Of a stretch of DNA of 64,000 bases, positions 10,588 to 19,444 are shown one piece after another. Numbering within the stretch: position 1 is the first letter of the stretch; each line of letters starts with the position of its first letter. The notes under the pieces are model-generated. The model was not told where the DNA came from. It searched no databases and worked only from the letters and a program-made list of their open reading frames with translations. Made by a program: the position numbers and the translations under genes. This DNA is from Parerythrobacter lacustris (GTDB lineage: Bacteria; Pseudomonadota; Alphaproteobacteria; Sphingomonadales; Sphingomonadaceae), in contig NZ_JANKHH010000001.1 in assembly GCF_024626475.1 (NCBI RefSeq), positions 372,001 through 436,000 on the forward strand, in the 5' to 3' direction.

Positions 10588-11526
10588 CTAGACGGGAATG
10601 TCCTGCGGCATGGTCGGCGGGGGCTCCGGCTGTTTGCGCGCGGCAATCCAGCAGCCGGCGACGATCAGCAGAGTTCCTGCCAGCGTTGCAGGCGTGACCT
10701 GTTCGGCAAAAAACAGCCAGCCGAACAGGCTCGCCCACAGGAAACCGGTGTATTCCATAGGAACGAGAACCTGCGCTTCGGCGCGGGCATAGGCCCAGGT
10801 GATCGACAATGCACCGCCGACGGTTAGCACTGCTGCTACGGCGATATCGGCCATCACGCGCGGCTCCGGCAAAGTGAAAAACCATGGCGCGAAGACGGCG
10901 AGCACGACACACCCCACGCCGCTGTGGAAGGTGGTCGCCTCGAGCGGGCTCGAGACCAGCGCCTGCTGCCGGATGATGATGAAGTTCCACGCATAAAGCA
11001 GCGCCGAAAAAAGGATCGCGGCGAGCCCTTTCAAAGTCTCCAGGTCCCCCTCCGCCGTCCCGAGCCGACCGGCGACAATCACCAGCGTCCCGACGAAACC
11101 CAGCACCGAGGCAAGAATCGCCTCGCGCCGGATCTCTTCGCCCAATAGGATCGCGGCCAGATAGAGCGCGATCAGCGGGGCGATGAAGGAGATCGCGATC
11201 GCTTCTGCGATCGGCAGCTTGGTCAAACCATAGAAGAAACTGAGGGCCATGAAGGCGGACACCGTGCCCCGCAGCAGATGCAGCTTGAGGACACTGGTAC
11301 GAGGCCATTTGCGCTCGCGGAACCACCACAGGGGGCCGACGATCCCGGCCCCGAACAACGAGCGCATCACTGCCGCACTATAGGCACCGGCAGCCAGCGC
11401 CGCTGCCTTCATGAAGGCATCCATCAGCGACAGGAAACCGACCCCCAGCATGGCCGCAAGCAGAGGAAGGAGGTGCGGATGCCGGGTCATGCGCCACCGC
11501 ATAGGCGGCCTGTTGCCGCGCGTCAT
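10588..11526 (-). CDS. DMT-superfamily EamA transporter
   Basis: The 312-residue membrane protein has about ten hydrophobic segments arranged as two EamA repeats. The first includes LRGTVSAFMALSFFYGL and PLIALYLAAILLGEEIRR, the second ends FGWLFFAEQVTPATLAGTLLIVAG. Such proteins are inner-membrane exporters or importers of small metabolites, often amino acids or nucleosides; the substrate cannot be read from sequence. An alternative start at 11490 (MTRHPHLLP) removes 12 basic residues and is equally plausible, since neither start has a clear ribosome site. Confidence 0.85.
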   Translation of the reverse strand: MTRGNRPPMRWRMTRHPHLLPLLAAMLGVGFLSLMDAFMKAAALAAGAYSAAVMRSLFGAGIVGPLWWFRERKWPRTSVLKLHLLRGTVSAFMALSFFYGLTKLPIAEAIAISFIAPLIALYLAAILLGEEIRREAILASVLGFVGTLVIVAGRLGTAEGDLETLKGLAAILFSALLYAWNFIIIRQQALVSSPLEATTFHSGVGCVVLAVFAPWFFTLPEPRVMADIAVAAVLTVGGALSITWAYARAEAQVLVPMEYTGFLWASLFGWLFFAEQVTPATLAGTLLIVAGCWIAARKQPEPPPTMPQDIPV

Positions 11527-11638
11527 CAGATTCGCGCCAATTCAGCCTGCAGAAAGCCCGATGCTTGATACAAGGCACAGGATGCGGCAAAATAGCCGGA
11601 TCAGATGTAACGCAATCACTCGATGCGATGGGACTGCA

Positions 11639-13024
11639 GTGAAAAATTCGGTTTTGGTTCGACTTTCCTTGGCGACTGCCGTCTGTGCGCTGGTGCCCGG
11701 CGCTATTGCCGCGCAGACAGCGCAGCCGGAGAACCTCCTCCCTCGGCCGGCGGAGATTCGCGGCGAGGTGGTCGAAGCAGATACGGCTGCATTCGCGTCC
11801 GACCCGGTGATCCAGGCGATCGACGCGATGGCCGAACCGGAACAGCCCGCAATCCAGCAATGGTCGGTCGCAGCGGCGCAGGACTTGCTGGCGACGATCG
11901 AAGGCATCGGTGCTGAAGGGCTTACCCCGTCGGACTACAATCCGGCGGGCCTGCGGGCTGCCATTGCCGCCGGCAAGGGCGAAGCGCTGGATGCGCTCGC
12001 CAGCAAGATGTTCGCCTGGGTCGTTGAAGATCTGCGCGACGGCCGCACCCCGATGGATTCACGCAAGCAGTGGTTCGTGTTCGACCCGGACCAGGATCGC
12101 TATCCCACTGCCAAGCTGATGGCCGATGCGATTGCTTCGGGCGATGTCGATGCGGCGCTCGCCCCGATCATGCCGGAGCATCCGGATTACGCGCGTTTGC
12201 GGGAAGAGCTGGCCAAAACGCCGGCGACGAACAGCGCCAAGCGCAAGCTGATCCGCGCCAACATGGACCGATGGCGCTGGCTGCCGCGCGACATGGGCAG
12301 CCAGTATCTGATCACCAACGTGCCCGAGTACCAGCTACGCCTGACGGTCAACGACCGGATTGTGCGCACCTATCGCACCGTCGTCGGCAAACCGGGGCGC
12401 ACGGCCACGCCGCAGATCGCCGAAAGTGTCGAAGGGGTGATCTTCAACCCGACGTGGACGGTGCCGCAGTCGATCGTCAAGGGCGAAGGCCTAGGCGCGC
12501 GGGTGCTCGGCAATCCGGCGTGGGCCAAGTCCGCCGGTTACACGGCTACGCGCGGGGCGAATGGCTTCGTCACCGTGGTGCAGCAGCCGGGGCCGACCAA
12601 CTCGCTCGGCCTGATGAAGCTCGACATGCCCAACCGGCATGCGATCTTCCTGCACGACACGCCGTCACGGCACCTGTTTGCCAGCACCAACCGCGCCTTG
12701 AGCCATGGCTGCATTCGCACCGAGAACGCAATGACGCTGGCAATCACGCTGGCGATCCTGCGCGGCGGGCTGACGGCCGACGAAGCCAAGGCGACGATGT
12801 CGTCGGGTAAATACACAAGAATCGGTTTCAAGCAGACCATGCCGGTCTACATCACCTATTTCACCATGGCGCAGGACATCAACGGCGAGCTCAAGCAGTT
12901 CTCCGACATCTATGGCCGCGATGCGGCGGTGCTTGCGTCGCTGGACAAGGCGCGCGTGGCGGACCGCAGCCGGGTTACCGGCGAACAGGTGATCATCATC
13001 GAGGACAATCTGCAGGACACCTGA
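11639..13024 (+). CDS. YcbB-type L,D-transpeptidase
   Basis: L,D-transpeptidases make 3-3 peptidoglycan cross-links or attach proteins to the wall in the periplasm. This 461-residue protein has a signal peptide ending PGAIAAQ and an N-terminal scaffold domain (LTPSDYNPAGLRAAI, MFAWVVEDLRDGR) as in YcbB/LdtD. A YkuD catalytic domain follows, with HAIFLHDTP and the SHGCIR motif at 355-360 (nucleophile C358). GTG 11639 was chosen because the signal peptide starts there; upstream in-frame ATGs add an unlikely polar segment. It is convergent with a second, unrelated transpeptidase-like gene 17 bp away. Confidence 0.88.
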   Translation: MKNSVLVRLSLATAVCALVPGAIAAQTAQPENLLPRPAEIRGEVVEADTAAFASDPVIQAIDAMAEPEQPAIQQWSVAAAQDLLATIEGIGAEGLTPSDYNPAGLRAAIAAGKGEALDALASKMFAWVVEDLRDGRTPMDSRKQWFVFDPDQDRYPTAKLMADAIASGDVDAALAPIMPEHPDYARLREELAKTPATNSAKRKLIRANMDRWRWLPRDMGSQYLITNVPEYQLRLTVNDRIVRTYRTVVGKPGRTATPQIAESVEGVIFNPTWTVPQSIVKGEGLGARVLGNPAWAKSAGYTATRGANGFVTVVQQPGPTNSLGLMKLDMPNRHAIFLHDTPSRHLFASTNRALSHGCIRTENAMTLAITLAILRGGLTADEAKATMSSGKYTRIGFKQTMPVYITYFTMAQDINGELKQFSDIYGRDAAVLASLDKARVADRSRVTGEQVIIIEDNLQDT

Positions 13025-13041
13025 TCGCGGATTTGCCGCGT

Positions 13042-13761
13042 TCAGTAGGCCCCGGGGTTGATCTGTTCGAGCCCAGCAGGATTCTCGGGCGAAAGGATTT
13101 TCAGATCCGGCGGAGCTTCGCGTGTGGGCGGTTCGACGATTGTACCGTCAGGCTGAAGCCCGAGGCTGTCGGCATAGAGCGCACGCCCGCCCCCGAGGTT
13201 GAGCAGCGCCAGCTTGAAATCCGCATCACCCATCGCAAAACAGCCATTCGAGCGACCGAGACGGCCCCATTTTTCCAGATGGCTGCGTTCGGCGTAGCCC
13301 GCCCGGTGCATGACGATGGCGCGATCGAGCGCGTTCGAATTGGTCGCGTCCACCCCGTTCAGCCGGATCGAGGTTCCGTAGCGACCGGTGTACCAGCCAT
13401 AGGTCAGGTAGAGGCCCTTGCTGGTGCAATGCGAGCCGTTGGCGTTGGAAAACCAGTTGAGCCAGCCGTCATGCTCCGGATCGGAACCGTCGCCGTGGCT
13501 GACCAGGTAGGAATCAACCACTCCCCGTTCGAGGTCGACGAAATGGAACCGCTCTGCGGAACTGTGAAGACCGAAGTCGGCAATCCCGACGATATCGCGC
13601 CGCCACAGCAGGTGATCGATCCGGGCCTGTTCGCGCTTGGCGATCTCGGCGAGTAGGGAATCGCGCGGATTGCCGCTGCGGACCTGCGCCGGTAGCCGCG
13701 TCGGCAACGCCAGTGCTGCGGTCGCAAGAAGGCCGGAGGAAAGAAGTTGGCGCCTGTTCAT
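13042..13761 (-). CDS. YkuD_2-family murein L,D-transpeptidase-like protein
   Basis: The 239-residue protein starts MNRRQLLSSGLLATAALALP, a Tat-like signal. It carries the YkuD_2 domain with YLVSHGDGSD, SNANGSHCTSKGLYLTYG, AIVMHRAGYA and GRSNGCFAM (C174 is the probable nucleophile). This family is predicted to act on peptidoglycan peptides in the periplasm. ATG 13761 is preferred over 13773 because it places the twin Arg at the N-terminus. Its 3' end is 17 bp from that of the YcbB-type enzyme. Confidence 0.85.
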   Translation of the reverse strand: MNRRQLLSSGLLATAALALPTRLPAQVRSGNPRDSLLAEIAKREQARIDHLLWRRDIVGIADFGLHSSAERFHFVDLERGVVDSYLVSHGDGSDPEHDGWLNWFSNANGSHCTSKGLYLTYGWYTGRYGTSIRLNGVDATNSNALDRAIVMHRAGYAERSHLEKWGRLGRSNGCFAMGDADFKLALLNLGGGRALYADSLGLQPDGTIVEPPTREAPPDLKILSPENPAGLEQINPGAY

Positions 13762-13818
13762 CGTGTGCGTCATACCATAGGCTGTGCTAACCGAAAGGTG
13801 AACGGGGAGGAATTGCCG

Positions 13819-14283
13819 ATGAAGCTTTCAAATACAGCCCGTGCGCTGCTGGCCGGTGCGACCCTGGCGCTGTCTGCGCCCCTGGTGGCCGACAGTCAGC
13901 CAGTACCGGCAAAGGGCCTCGATCCGGTGACCATGGAGCGGCTGCAAAACAACCGCGGGATAACGCTGCAATGGATCGGGTGGGACCAGCGCGGGATTGC
14001 ACTGGTCCGACGCGGCGCCGACGGGACTGTGCGCCTGTCGGGCGGACAGATCGATCCCAAGGGCGCGGGCACCTTGTGGCTCGACGGCAAGGTGATCGAG
14101 GCAGGGCCGGATTACTTCGTCTTCGATGGCCTGATCCGCATCGCCGAGACACCCGACGAAGGGCGCGTGTGCGAGGCGAAGAAGCGCTGGCATTTCGCCA
14201 TCACCCAGAACCGGAAGTACTATCGCCTGCGAGAATTCGAGTGGTGCGACGGTCTGACCGACTACATCGACATCTATTTCTAG
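13819..14283 (+). CDS. hypothetical secreted protein
   Basis: I do not recognise the family. The 154-residue product has a clear signal peptide (MKLSNTARALLAGATLALSA, cleavage near residue 24). The mature domain is compact, with Trp-rich motifs (LQWIGWDQRG, GTLWLDGKV) and two Cys (RVCEAKKRW and EFEWCDG) that could form a disulfide. The start at 13819 has a strong GGGGAGGA ribosome site. Its 3' end overlaps the opposing protease gene by 4 bases. Envelope localisation is likely. Confidence 0.7.
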   Translation: MKLSNTARALLAGATLALSAPLVADSQPVPAKGLDPVTMERLQNNRGITLQWIGWDQRGIALVRRGADGTVRLSGGQIDPKGAGTLWLDGKVIEAGPDYFVFDGLIRIAETPDEGRVCEAKKRWHFAITQNRKYYRLREFEWCDGLTDYIDIYF

Positions 14284-14822
14284 TCGCCGAGGATCATCTC
14301 GTCGTCGCGGACGGAGATTTCATCGATCTGGCCGAGAAACGACTGGCCGAGCAACGAGATTTCGAGTCCTTCGGGCACCACCACGGCCGCAACCGAACGC
14401 GCTTCGTGACCATCGAGGCTGACCTCGTCGAGCACGGCGGGAACGCCGTAGACCGGGCCGCTCGCACCGCTGCCGATCGGCCTTATGTCGCTCTCGTCCC
14501 AATCGATCCCGGCGGCGCGGGCATCTTCTCCGGTCAAGGCGATGACACTGGCCCCGGTGTCGACAAGGAAGCGGCTGGTCGATCCATTGACCCGGACGTT
14601 GGCATAGAAGTGCCCGTCGCCCATCCGCGGCAGGGTCGTCGCCCCACCGGCGGAGTAAGAGCCCTGACCGCGAGAAGCCGCGAGCCGGTTGGAGGACGCG
14701 TTCGACATCGGATCAGCGTCTGCTAGCGCTGCCTGCGCGTCACCGCTCTCCTCTTCGCGAGGGGTAAAGGCATAGACCGCCAGCATGAGAGTGCCGGCTC
14801 CGAAGATCGCGCGTTCGATCAT
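14280..14822 (-). CDS. retropepsin-like aspartic protease (clan AA, TIGR02281 type)
   Basis: The 180-residue protein has an N-terminal hydrophobic anchor (about residues 6-19), a low-complexity linker, and a single aspartic-protease lobe with catalytic FLVDTGAS (D88) and the later LLGQSFLG hydrophobic-hydrophobic-Gly element. Like retroviral proteases, such one-lobe enzymes should work as dimers. The anchor suggests a periplasm-facing membrane protease. The substrate is unknown. Confidence 0.82.
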   Translation of the reverse strand: MIERAIFGAGTLMLAVYAFTPREEESGDAQAALADADPMSNASSNRLAASRGQGSYSAGGATTLPRMGDGHFYANVRVNGSTSRFLVDTGASVIALTGEDARAAGIDWDESDIRPIGSGASGPVYGVPAVLDEVSLDGHEARSVAAVVVPEGLEISLLGQSFLGQIDEISVRDDEMILGD

Positions 14823-14845
14823 GGCCGGAAGCTAACGCGAAGGGC

Positions 14846-15847
14846 TTAACGCTCCCTAAAGCCGCCGGGAGCCGCAAAGCGCAGGTTCTCGTCCGCCATC
14901 GCGCGCATCGAGCGGGCATGACGTGCTGCTACGGTGCGCGCGTCGTCGCCATAGCCGCCGCCGAGCGCGCTGGCGATCGGTAGCCCGCGCCGGCGTGCCT
15001 GCGCGACCACGAAGCGATCGCGGGCTTCGAGTCCGTCATCGCTCAGCGCGAGACGGCCCAGCCGGTCTTCGGCATGCGGATCGACTCCCGCCTGATAGAG
15101 CACCAGGCCGGGCGCGAAACTGTCGAGCACATGGGGCAGGTGCATCTGAAGAGCTGCGAGATAATCTTCATCACCGGTGCCGTCGGGAAGAGCAATGTCG
15201 AGCGAGGACCTCGCCTTGCGCACGGGGAAGTTCTTTTCCGCATGGATCGAGAAGGTGAAAACGTCATCGCGCCCCGCCAGCAGGCTCGCGGTCCCGTCGC
15301 CCTGATGCACATCGCAATCGACGATCAGCACCCGCCGGGCATGGCGCTCGGCAATCAGCCGGTTGGCGCACACCGCAAGATCGTTGAACACGCAATAGCC
15401 CGCCCCGGTGTCGTGCAGCGCGTGATGGCTGCCCGCCGCGCTGTTGGCGGCATATCCGTGCTCCCTCGCCAGCTGCGCTGCGAGCCAGGTGCCGCCGTTG
15501 GTGTGGCGCACCCGGCTGGCGATCTGCGGCGTGACCGGGAAGCCGATCCGCCGCTCTTTCTCGCGCGGGACGCTGGCGGTGAACACCTGCTCGACATAGT
15601 CGGGGCAGTGCACTGCTTCGAGCCATTCGCGCGGCATCGGCTGCGGCGCATGCTCGTTAATGCGTGCGCCCGCCGCCCGCAGTTCGTCCATCACGAGGTA
15701 GTACTTATCGAACCGGAAGCTTCCGCGTTCGGGGCGGGGCGCCATGTAGTCGGCGTGGTGGACGACGTGGAGGATGGGGCTAGCCCGCCGGAGCAGCGAA
15801 ACCGGCCAGCTCGTTATAGATCGCGTCCTCGCTCCGGCTGGCGGCAT
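14846..15847 (-). CDS. histone deacetylase-family amidohydrolase
   Basis: The protein belongs to the arginase/deacetylase fold (acetoin-utilisation or acetylpolyamine amidohydrolase type). It has GSHHALHDTGAGYCVFND, zinc-ligand motif IVDCDVHQGDGT, and YQAGVDPHAEDRLG. It likely hydrolyses acetylated amines or lysines in the cytoplasm. Homology begins at HVVHHADYMAP, about residue 27 of this frame. The only standard start at or before that is the ATG at 15847, which overlaps the upstream gene by 68 bases. The ATG at 15745 would remove the conserved N-terminal His segment, and a rare start near 15775 is also possible. Confidence 0.85.
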   Translation of the reverse strand: MPPAGARTRSITSWPVSLLRRASPILHVVHHADYMAPRPERGSFRFDKYYLVMDELRAAGARINEHAPQPMPREWLEAVHCPDYVEQVFTASVPREKERRIGFPVTPQIASRVRHTNGGTWLAAQLAREHGYAANSAAGSHHALHDTGAGYCVFNDLAVCANRLIAERHARRVLIVDCDVHQGDGTASLLAGRDDVFTFSIHAEKNFPVRKARSSLDIALPDGTGDEDYLAALQMHLPHVLDSFAPGLVLYQAGVDPHAEDRLGRLALSDDGLEARDRFVVAQARRRGLPIASALGGGYGDDARTVAARHARSMRAMADENLRFAAPGGFRER

Positions 15848-16301
15848 CGCGCCAACTCTTCGCGCTTTGCGGCGAATTGAGCAACTTGCCGCTGGCCGGA
15901 TCGATCACCAGCAGGTTCGGCGTTCCTTCGACGTCGCTTACGCCAAAGCCTGCCGCGAGGTCGAGATTGCGCCCCTCGCCATCTTGTGGTCGACCTGCAT
16001 CGACGAACACCACGACGAAATTGCGGTCGGTCAGGTTCTTGAACCGCGCTGTGTCGAGCCATCCGGCCAGCGCGCGACTGTCATGACACCAGTTGGCCCC
16101 AAAGATTGCAATCAGCCGCTTGCCTTCGACCATCGCTTGGGTGCGCGCGGCCATAATGCGTGCGGTTGCTGCGATCTCGGGCATTTCCGCATAAGGCGAG
16201 GCCTCCGGATATTCGTGGCCCTCTTCCGCCCGTACAGACGTCGCCAAGCTGGCCAGCAATACGGGCCCGAGAGCCAGGGCCAGGCCGCGATAGCGGGCCA
16301 T
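15780..16301 (-). CDS. secreted thioredoxin-like protein with a single active-site Cys
   Basis: The 173-residue product has a signal peptide (to about SVRAEE). A thioredoxin fold follows, with FGANWCHDSRALAGWL, FVVVFVDAG and the cis-Pro loop EGTPNLLVID. The CxxC of thioredoxins is CHDS here, so the resolving Cys is missing. A classical dithiol exchange is unlikely, and a monothiol or binding role fits better. It overlaps the start of the deacetylase frame and lies 7 bp from the lipoprotein gene. Confidence 0.82.
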   Translation of the reverse strand: MARYRGLALALGPVLLASLATSVRAEEGHEYPEASPYAEMPEIAATARIMAARTQAMVEGKRLIAIFGANWCHDSRALAGWLDTARFKNLTDRNFVVVFVDAGRPQDGEGRNLDLAAGFGVSDVEGTPNLLVIDPASGKLLNSPQSAKSWRDAASRSEDAIYNELAGFAAPAG

Positions 16302-16308
16302 GTGGCGA

Positions 16309-17058
16309 TCAGACTTCCGGCTTACCGGCTGCGGCCGGAACGCCGAAATGCGGCGGGGTCGGGCCCTTGAGCAGACCGGGTGCCAGTTTGTCGTATTCCG
16401 GACACGGCTTCTTGTAGCCGTTCGGTCCGATTTCGGTGGTGTCGAAGCTCAACGTCAAATTGTCGCCGCTCACCTCTTTGCCGTATTTGACGATCACCCC
16501 GCAGGTGGCATAGCCCATGGCCACGGCCAGCGTTTCATCGCTTCCCAGCGCATCGGCGAAATGGCCGGCGAGCTGGTTGAATCCGGTCTTGGCTTCTTCG
16601 CTTGCCTTGCCGCCGGTCTTCTCCTCGCAAAAGGCCCAGGGATCGGCCTGCTCCCCGGTATCGGGCGAAAAGGCGCATTTCATCACTTTGGCATTGCCAT
16701 CGTCGTCGAGCATGGCGAGCAGCTTCGCGCCCTCGCCCTCCTCCATCGCGGCGGCGACCTGCTTGTAGAATGCCTCGTTGATCTGCGCGTTGAGCGGGGC
16801 GTAGGCGGCGTCGATTTCCTTGTCGAAACGCGCGGCGTCCCAGTCTTTCTCCTTGTCGGCCGCGAAGCCGGAAGCGAAGGCGTGGAACTCGCCCAGGATC
16901 TGGCCCGACAGCCGCTTGAGCATGGCTTCCGGCTTCACCCCGACGGTCTTTTCCATCAGCAGCGGCATGGCTTCCTCGTTGGTCGGCGGCTTATCGGCCG
17001 AACAGGCGGCCAGCAGGGCCGCACCGCAGCAGGTGGCCAGCAGGTTGCGCATCGTCAT
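16309..17058 (-). CDS. hypothetical lipoprotein
   Basis: The N-terminus MTMRNLLATCCGAALLAACS has a lipobox (LAAC, lipidated Cys at residue 19), so the 249-residue protein is probably anchored in the outer or inner membrane. The rest is soluble and mostly helical, with Cys at KCAFSPDTGEQ, FCEEKTGG, ATCGVIVKYG and PCPEYDKL that may pair as disulfides. No family was recognised. It is followed 7 bp later by the thioredoxin-like gene, which suggests a shared envelope role. Confidence 0.7.
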   Translation of the reverse strand: MTMRNLLATCCGAALLAACSADKPPTNEEAMPLLMEKTVGVKPEAMLKRLSGQILGEFHAFASGFAADKEKDWDAARFDKEIDAAYAPLNAQINEAFYKQVAAAMEEGEGAKLLAMLDDDGNAKVMKCAFSPDTGEQADPWAFCEEKTGGKASEEAKTGFNQLAGHFADALGSDETLAVAMGYATCGVIVKYGKEVSGDNLTLSFDTTEIGPNGYKKPCPEYDKLAPGLLKGPTPPHFGVPAAAGKPEV

Positions 17059-17081
17059 ATCCCGTCCCTTCGATGATAAGG

Positions 17082-18221
17082 CTATTCGGCGGCAACGGCA
17101 TGCGGATCGAACGCCACAGCCTCGCCCGCCTCGATCTGTGCCGCTTTCGCTTCGACCAGCCGCACGATGTGGTCGAGCATGTCCTCGTTCTCGATATGGT
17201 GGTCCTTCACGCCCGAAAGATAGACCATGTGCTTGCCGTTACCGCCACCGGTCAGCCCGATATCGGTCTCGCGCGCCTCGCCCGGGCCGTTGACCACGCA
17301 GCCGAGGACCGAGAGGCTCATCGGGGTCTTGATGTGTTCGAGCCGCTTCTCGAGCGCCTCGACCGTGCGGATCACATCGAACCCCTGACGCGAACAGCTC
17401 GGGCAGGAGACCACTCGAACGCCGCGGGTGCGCAGGCCGAGCGCTTTCAGCATCTCGAAACCGACTTTCACTTCCTGCTCCGGCTCGGCCGACAGCGAGA
17501 CCCGGATCGTGTCGCCGATCCCGGCCCACAGCAGGCTGCCCATGCCGATGCTCGACTTGACCGTGCCGCCGATCAGCCCGCCCGCTTCGGTAATCCCGAG
17601 ATGCAGCGGGCAGTCGACCGTTTCGGCGAGCGCGTGATAGGCCGCGACGGCGAGAAACACGTCGCTGGCTTTCACCGCCACCTTGTAGTCGTGGAAATCG
17701 TGGTCCTGCAGCAGCTTGATATGGTCGAGCGCGCTTTCGACCAGCGCTTCGGGGCAGGGCTCGCCGTATTTCTCCAGCAAGTCCTTCTCGAGACTTCCGG
17801 CGTTGACCCCGATGCGGATCGCGCAGCCGTTTGCCTTGGCTGCACGGACCACTTCGGCCACCCGCTCGCTGCTGCCGATATTGCCCGGATTGATCCGCAG
17901 GCAGGCCGCGCCCTTGTCCGCCGCTTCGAGCGCGCGCTTGTAGTGGAAATGGATGTCGGCGACGATCGGCACGTTGGCCGCGCGGGTGATCCGGTCGAAG
18001 TTGGCGGTCGATTCCTCCGTCGGGCAGGACACGCGGATGATGTCTGCCCCGGCATCCTCGCAGCGGCGGATCTGGTCGATCGTCGCGCCGACATCCTCGG
18101 TCGGGGTGTTGGTCATGGTCTGCACGGTGATCGGCGCATCGCCGCCGACGGGCACGTTGCCGACCATGATCTGGCGCGATTTGCGGCGCTCGATCGTGCG
18201 CCACGGGCGAATTTCATTCAT
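17082..18221 (-). CDS. ispG: 4-hydroxy-3-methylbut-2-enyl diphosphate synthase
   Basis: IspG reduces MEcPP to HMBPP in the MEP isoprenoid pathway with a [4Fe-4S] cluster. The 379-residue protein starts [20 protein letters not shown] and has the TIM-barrel signatures VADIHFHYK and INPGNIG. The C-terminal cluster motifs are [12 protein letters not shown] (C273, C276) and [12 protein letters not shown]. Length and motifs match the bacterial GcpE type. The ATG at 18221 is divergent from zntB. Confidence 0.97.
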   Translation of the reverse strand: MNEIRPWRTIERRKSRQIMVGNVPVGGDAPITVQTMTNTPTEDVGATIDQIRRCEDAGADIIRVSCPTEESTANFDRITRAANVPIVADIHFHYKRALEAADKGAACLRINPGNIGSSERVAEVVRAAKANGCAIRIGVNAGSLEKDLLEKYGEPCPEALVESALDHIKLLQDHDFHDYKVAVKASDVFLAVAAYHALAETVDCPLHLGITEAGGLIGGTVKSSIGMGSLLWAGIGDTIRVSLSAEPEQEVKVGFEMLKALGLRTRGVRVVSCPSCSRQGFDVIRTVEALEKRLEHIKTPMSLSVLGCVVNGPGEARETDIGLTGGGNGKHMVYLSGVKDHHIENEDMLDHIVRLVEAKAAQIEAGEAVAFDPHAVAAE

Positions 18222-18418
18222 CTTGGCTGGCCGTAATCTGACAAGTGGAACACATGGAACACAGTCCTTGGACGGGATTCAGCGTACCCTGCGGCACGTC
18301 TCGCTTGCCCTGCATATGGCGGCTTTGCTGCGGAAATGCGACCTGTTTCATGGCTGCGGGCCTTACACCAATCATCTGCAGTAGGAAAATCCGACCGGCT
18401 GAGGCATGAGGCGTCAGA

Positions 18419-19429
18419 ATGCACGACCTGACCGCACAGACCGACGACAATGATGGCCAGACTCCGCTGCTGTTCTCCCGCGTGCTCGACGGGAACGGCG
18501 GCGGCAGGCCGATCGATTGGGAAGAGCTGCAGGCGTGGCAGCCGCAGACCGACGACGAAGTCCTGTGGATGCATATGCGGCGCAACGGCCCCGGCGTGTA
18601 CGAGTGGCTGCAATCCGCGCTCGGCATTCCCGAGCCGACGGCGGAATTGCTGACCAGCGATTCGACCAGGCCGCGCGCATTCCGTGAGGGGCAGACGCTG
18701 GTTGCTACGCTGCGCGGGATCAACTTCAATCCCGGAGCGGAGCCCGAAGACATGGTGTCGATGCAGCTGTGGAGCGACGGCAAGCGCCTCGTCACCCTGC
18801 GCCGCCTCCCCTTGCAAACTCCGCGCGACACACTGGCGGAGATCGACGGAGGTTACGGCCCGAACGATGCCGGCTCGGTGATCACTTCGCTGACCGAGAA
18901 CATGATCGCGCGGATGAATGCGTCGATCGTCGACATGAACGACCACATCGATCAGTGCGAAGCAATGGATCTCGACGTGATGAGCGACCGGGTGCTTGCC
19001 AAGATCACCACGATCCGCCGCAACTGCCTCGCGCTCAAGCGTCACATGGGGCCGCAGCACGCCGCATTCGAAACGATCAGCCGCGACGCGCCGGACTGGT
19101 TCGAGGAACACGACCGGCGCGAAATGGCCGAAACCATCGAGCGGCTGCGGCGCTATCTCGACGACATCGACATCAGCAAGGAAAGCGCGGTGGTGATGCT
19201 GGACGAGCTGCGGGCGCGCGCCATCGCAAGTTCCGACCGGACCAACTATATTCTCACCATCGTCGCGGCGATTTTCCTGCCGCTGACCTTTCTTACCGGC
19301 CTTCTCGGCATCAATGTCGGCGGAATCCCGGGTGCCGAAGGCGACAAGGCATTCTGGATCGTGGTCGGGCTGTGCGGGGCGATCCTAGCCGGCCAGCTCA
19401 TCTTCTTCTGGAAGTGGAAGTGGCTATAG
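18419..19429 (+). CDS. zntB: CorA-family zinc transporter ZntB
   Basis: The 336-residue protein has the large N-terminal cytosolic funnel of CorA-type channels (VATLRGINFN, RLVTLRRLPL, long helices with ENMIARMNASIVDMNDHIDQ). Two C-terminal membrane helices follow, around FLPLTFLTGLLGINVGGIPG. The GIN-type pore motif and the GGIPG loop are typical of ZntB, a zinc transporter that depends on the proton gradient. It lies upstream of and convergent with the EAL gene, and opposite ispG. Confidence 0.88.
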   Translation: MHDLTAQTDDNDGQTPLLFSRVLDGNGGGRPIDWEELQAWQPQTDDEVLWMHMRRNGPGVYEWLQSALGIPEPTAELLTSDSTRPRAFREGQTLVATLRGINFNPGAEPEDMVSMQLWSDGKRLVTLRRLPLQTPRDTLAEIDGGYGPNDAGSVITSLTENMIARMNASIVDMNDHIDQCEAMDLDVMSDRVLAKITTIRRNCLALKRHMGPQHAAFETISRDAPDWFEEHDRREMAETIERLRRYLDDIDISKESAVVMLDELRARAIASSDRTNYILTIVAAIFLPLTFLTGLLGINVGGIPGAEGDKAFWIVVGLCGAILAGQLIFFWKWKWL

Positions 19430-19444
19430 AACGGCGTCGCCCGC

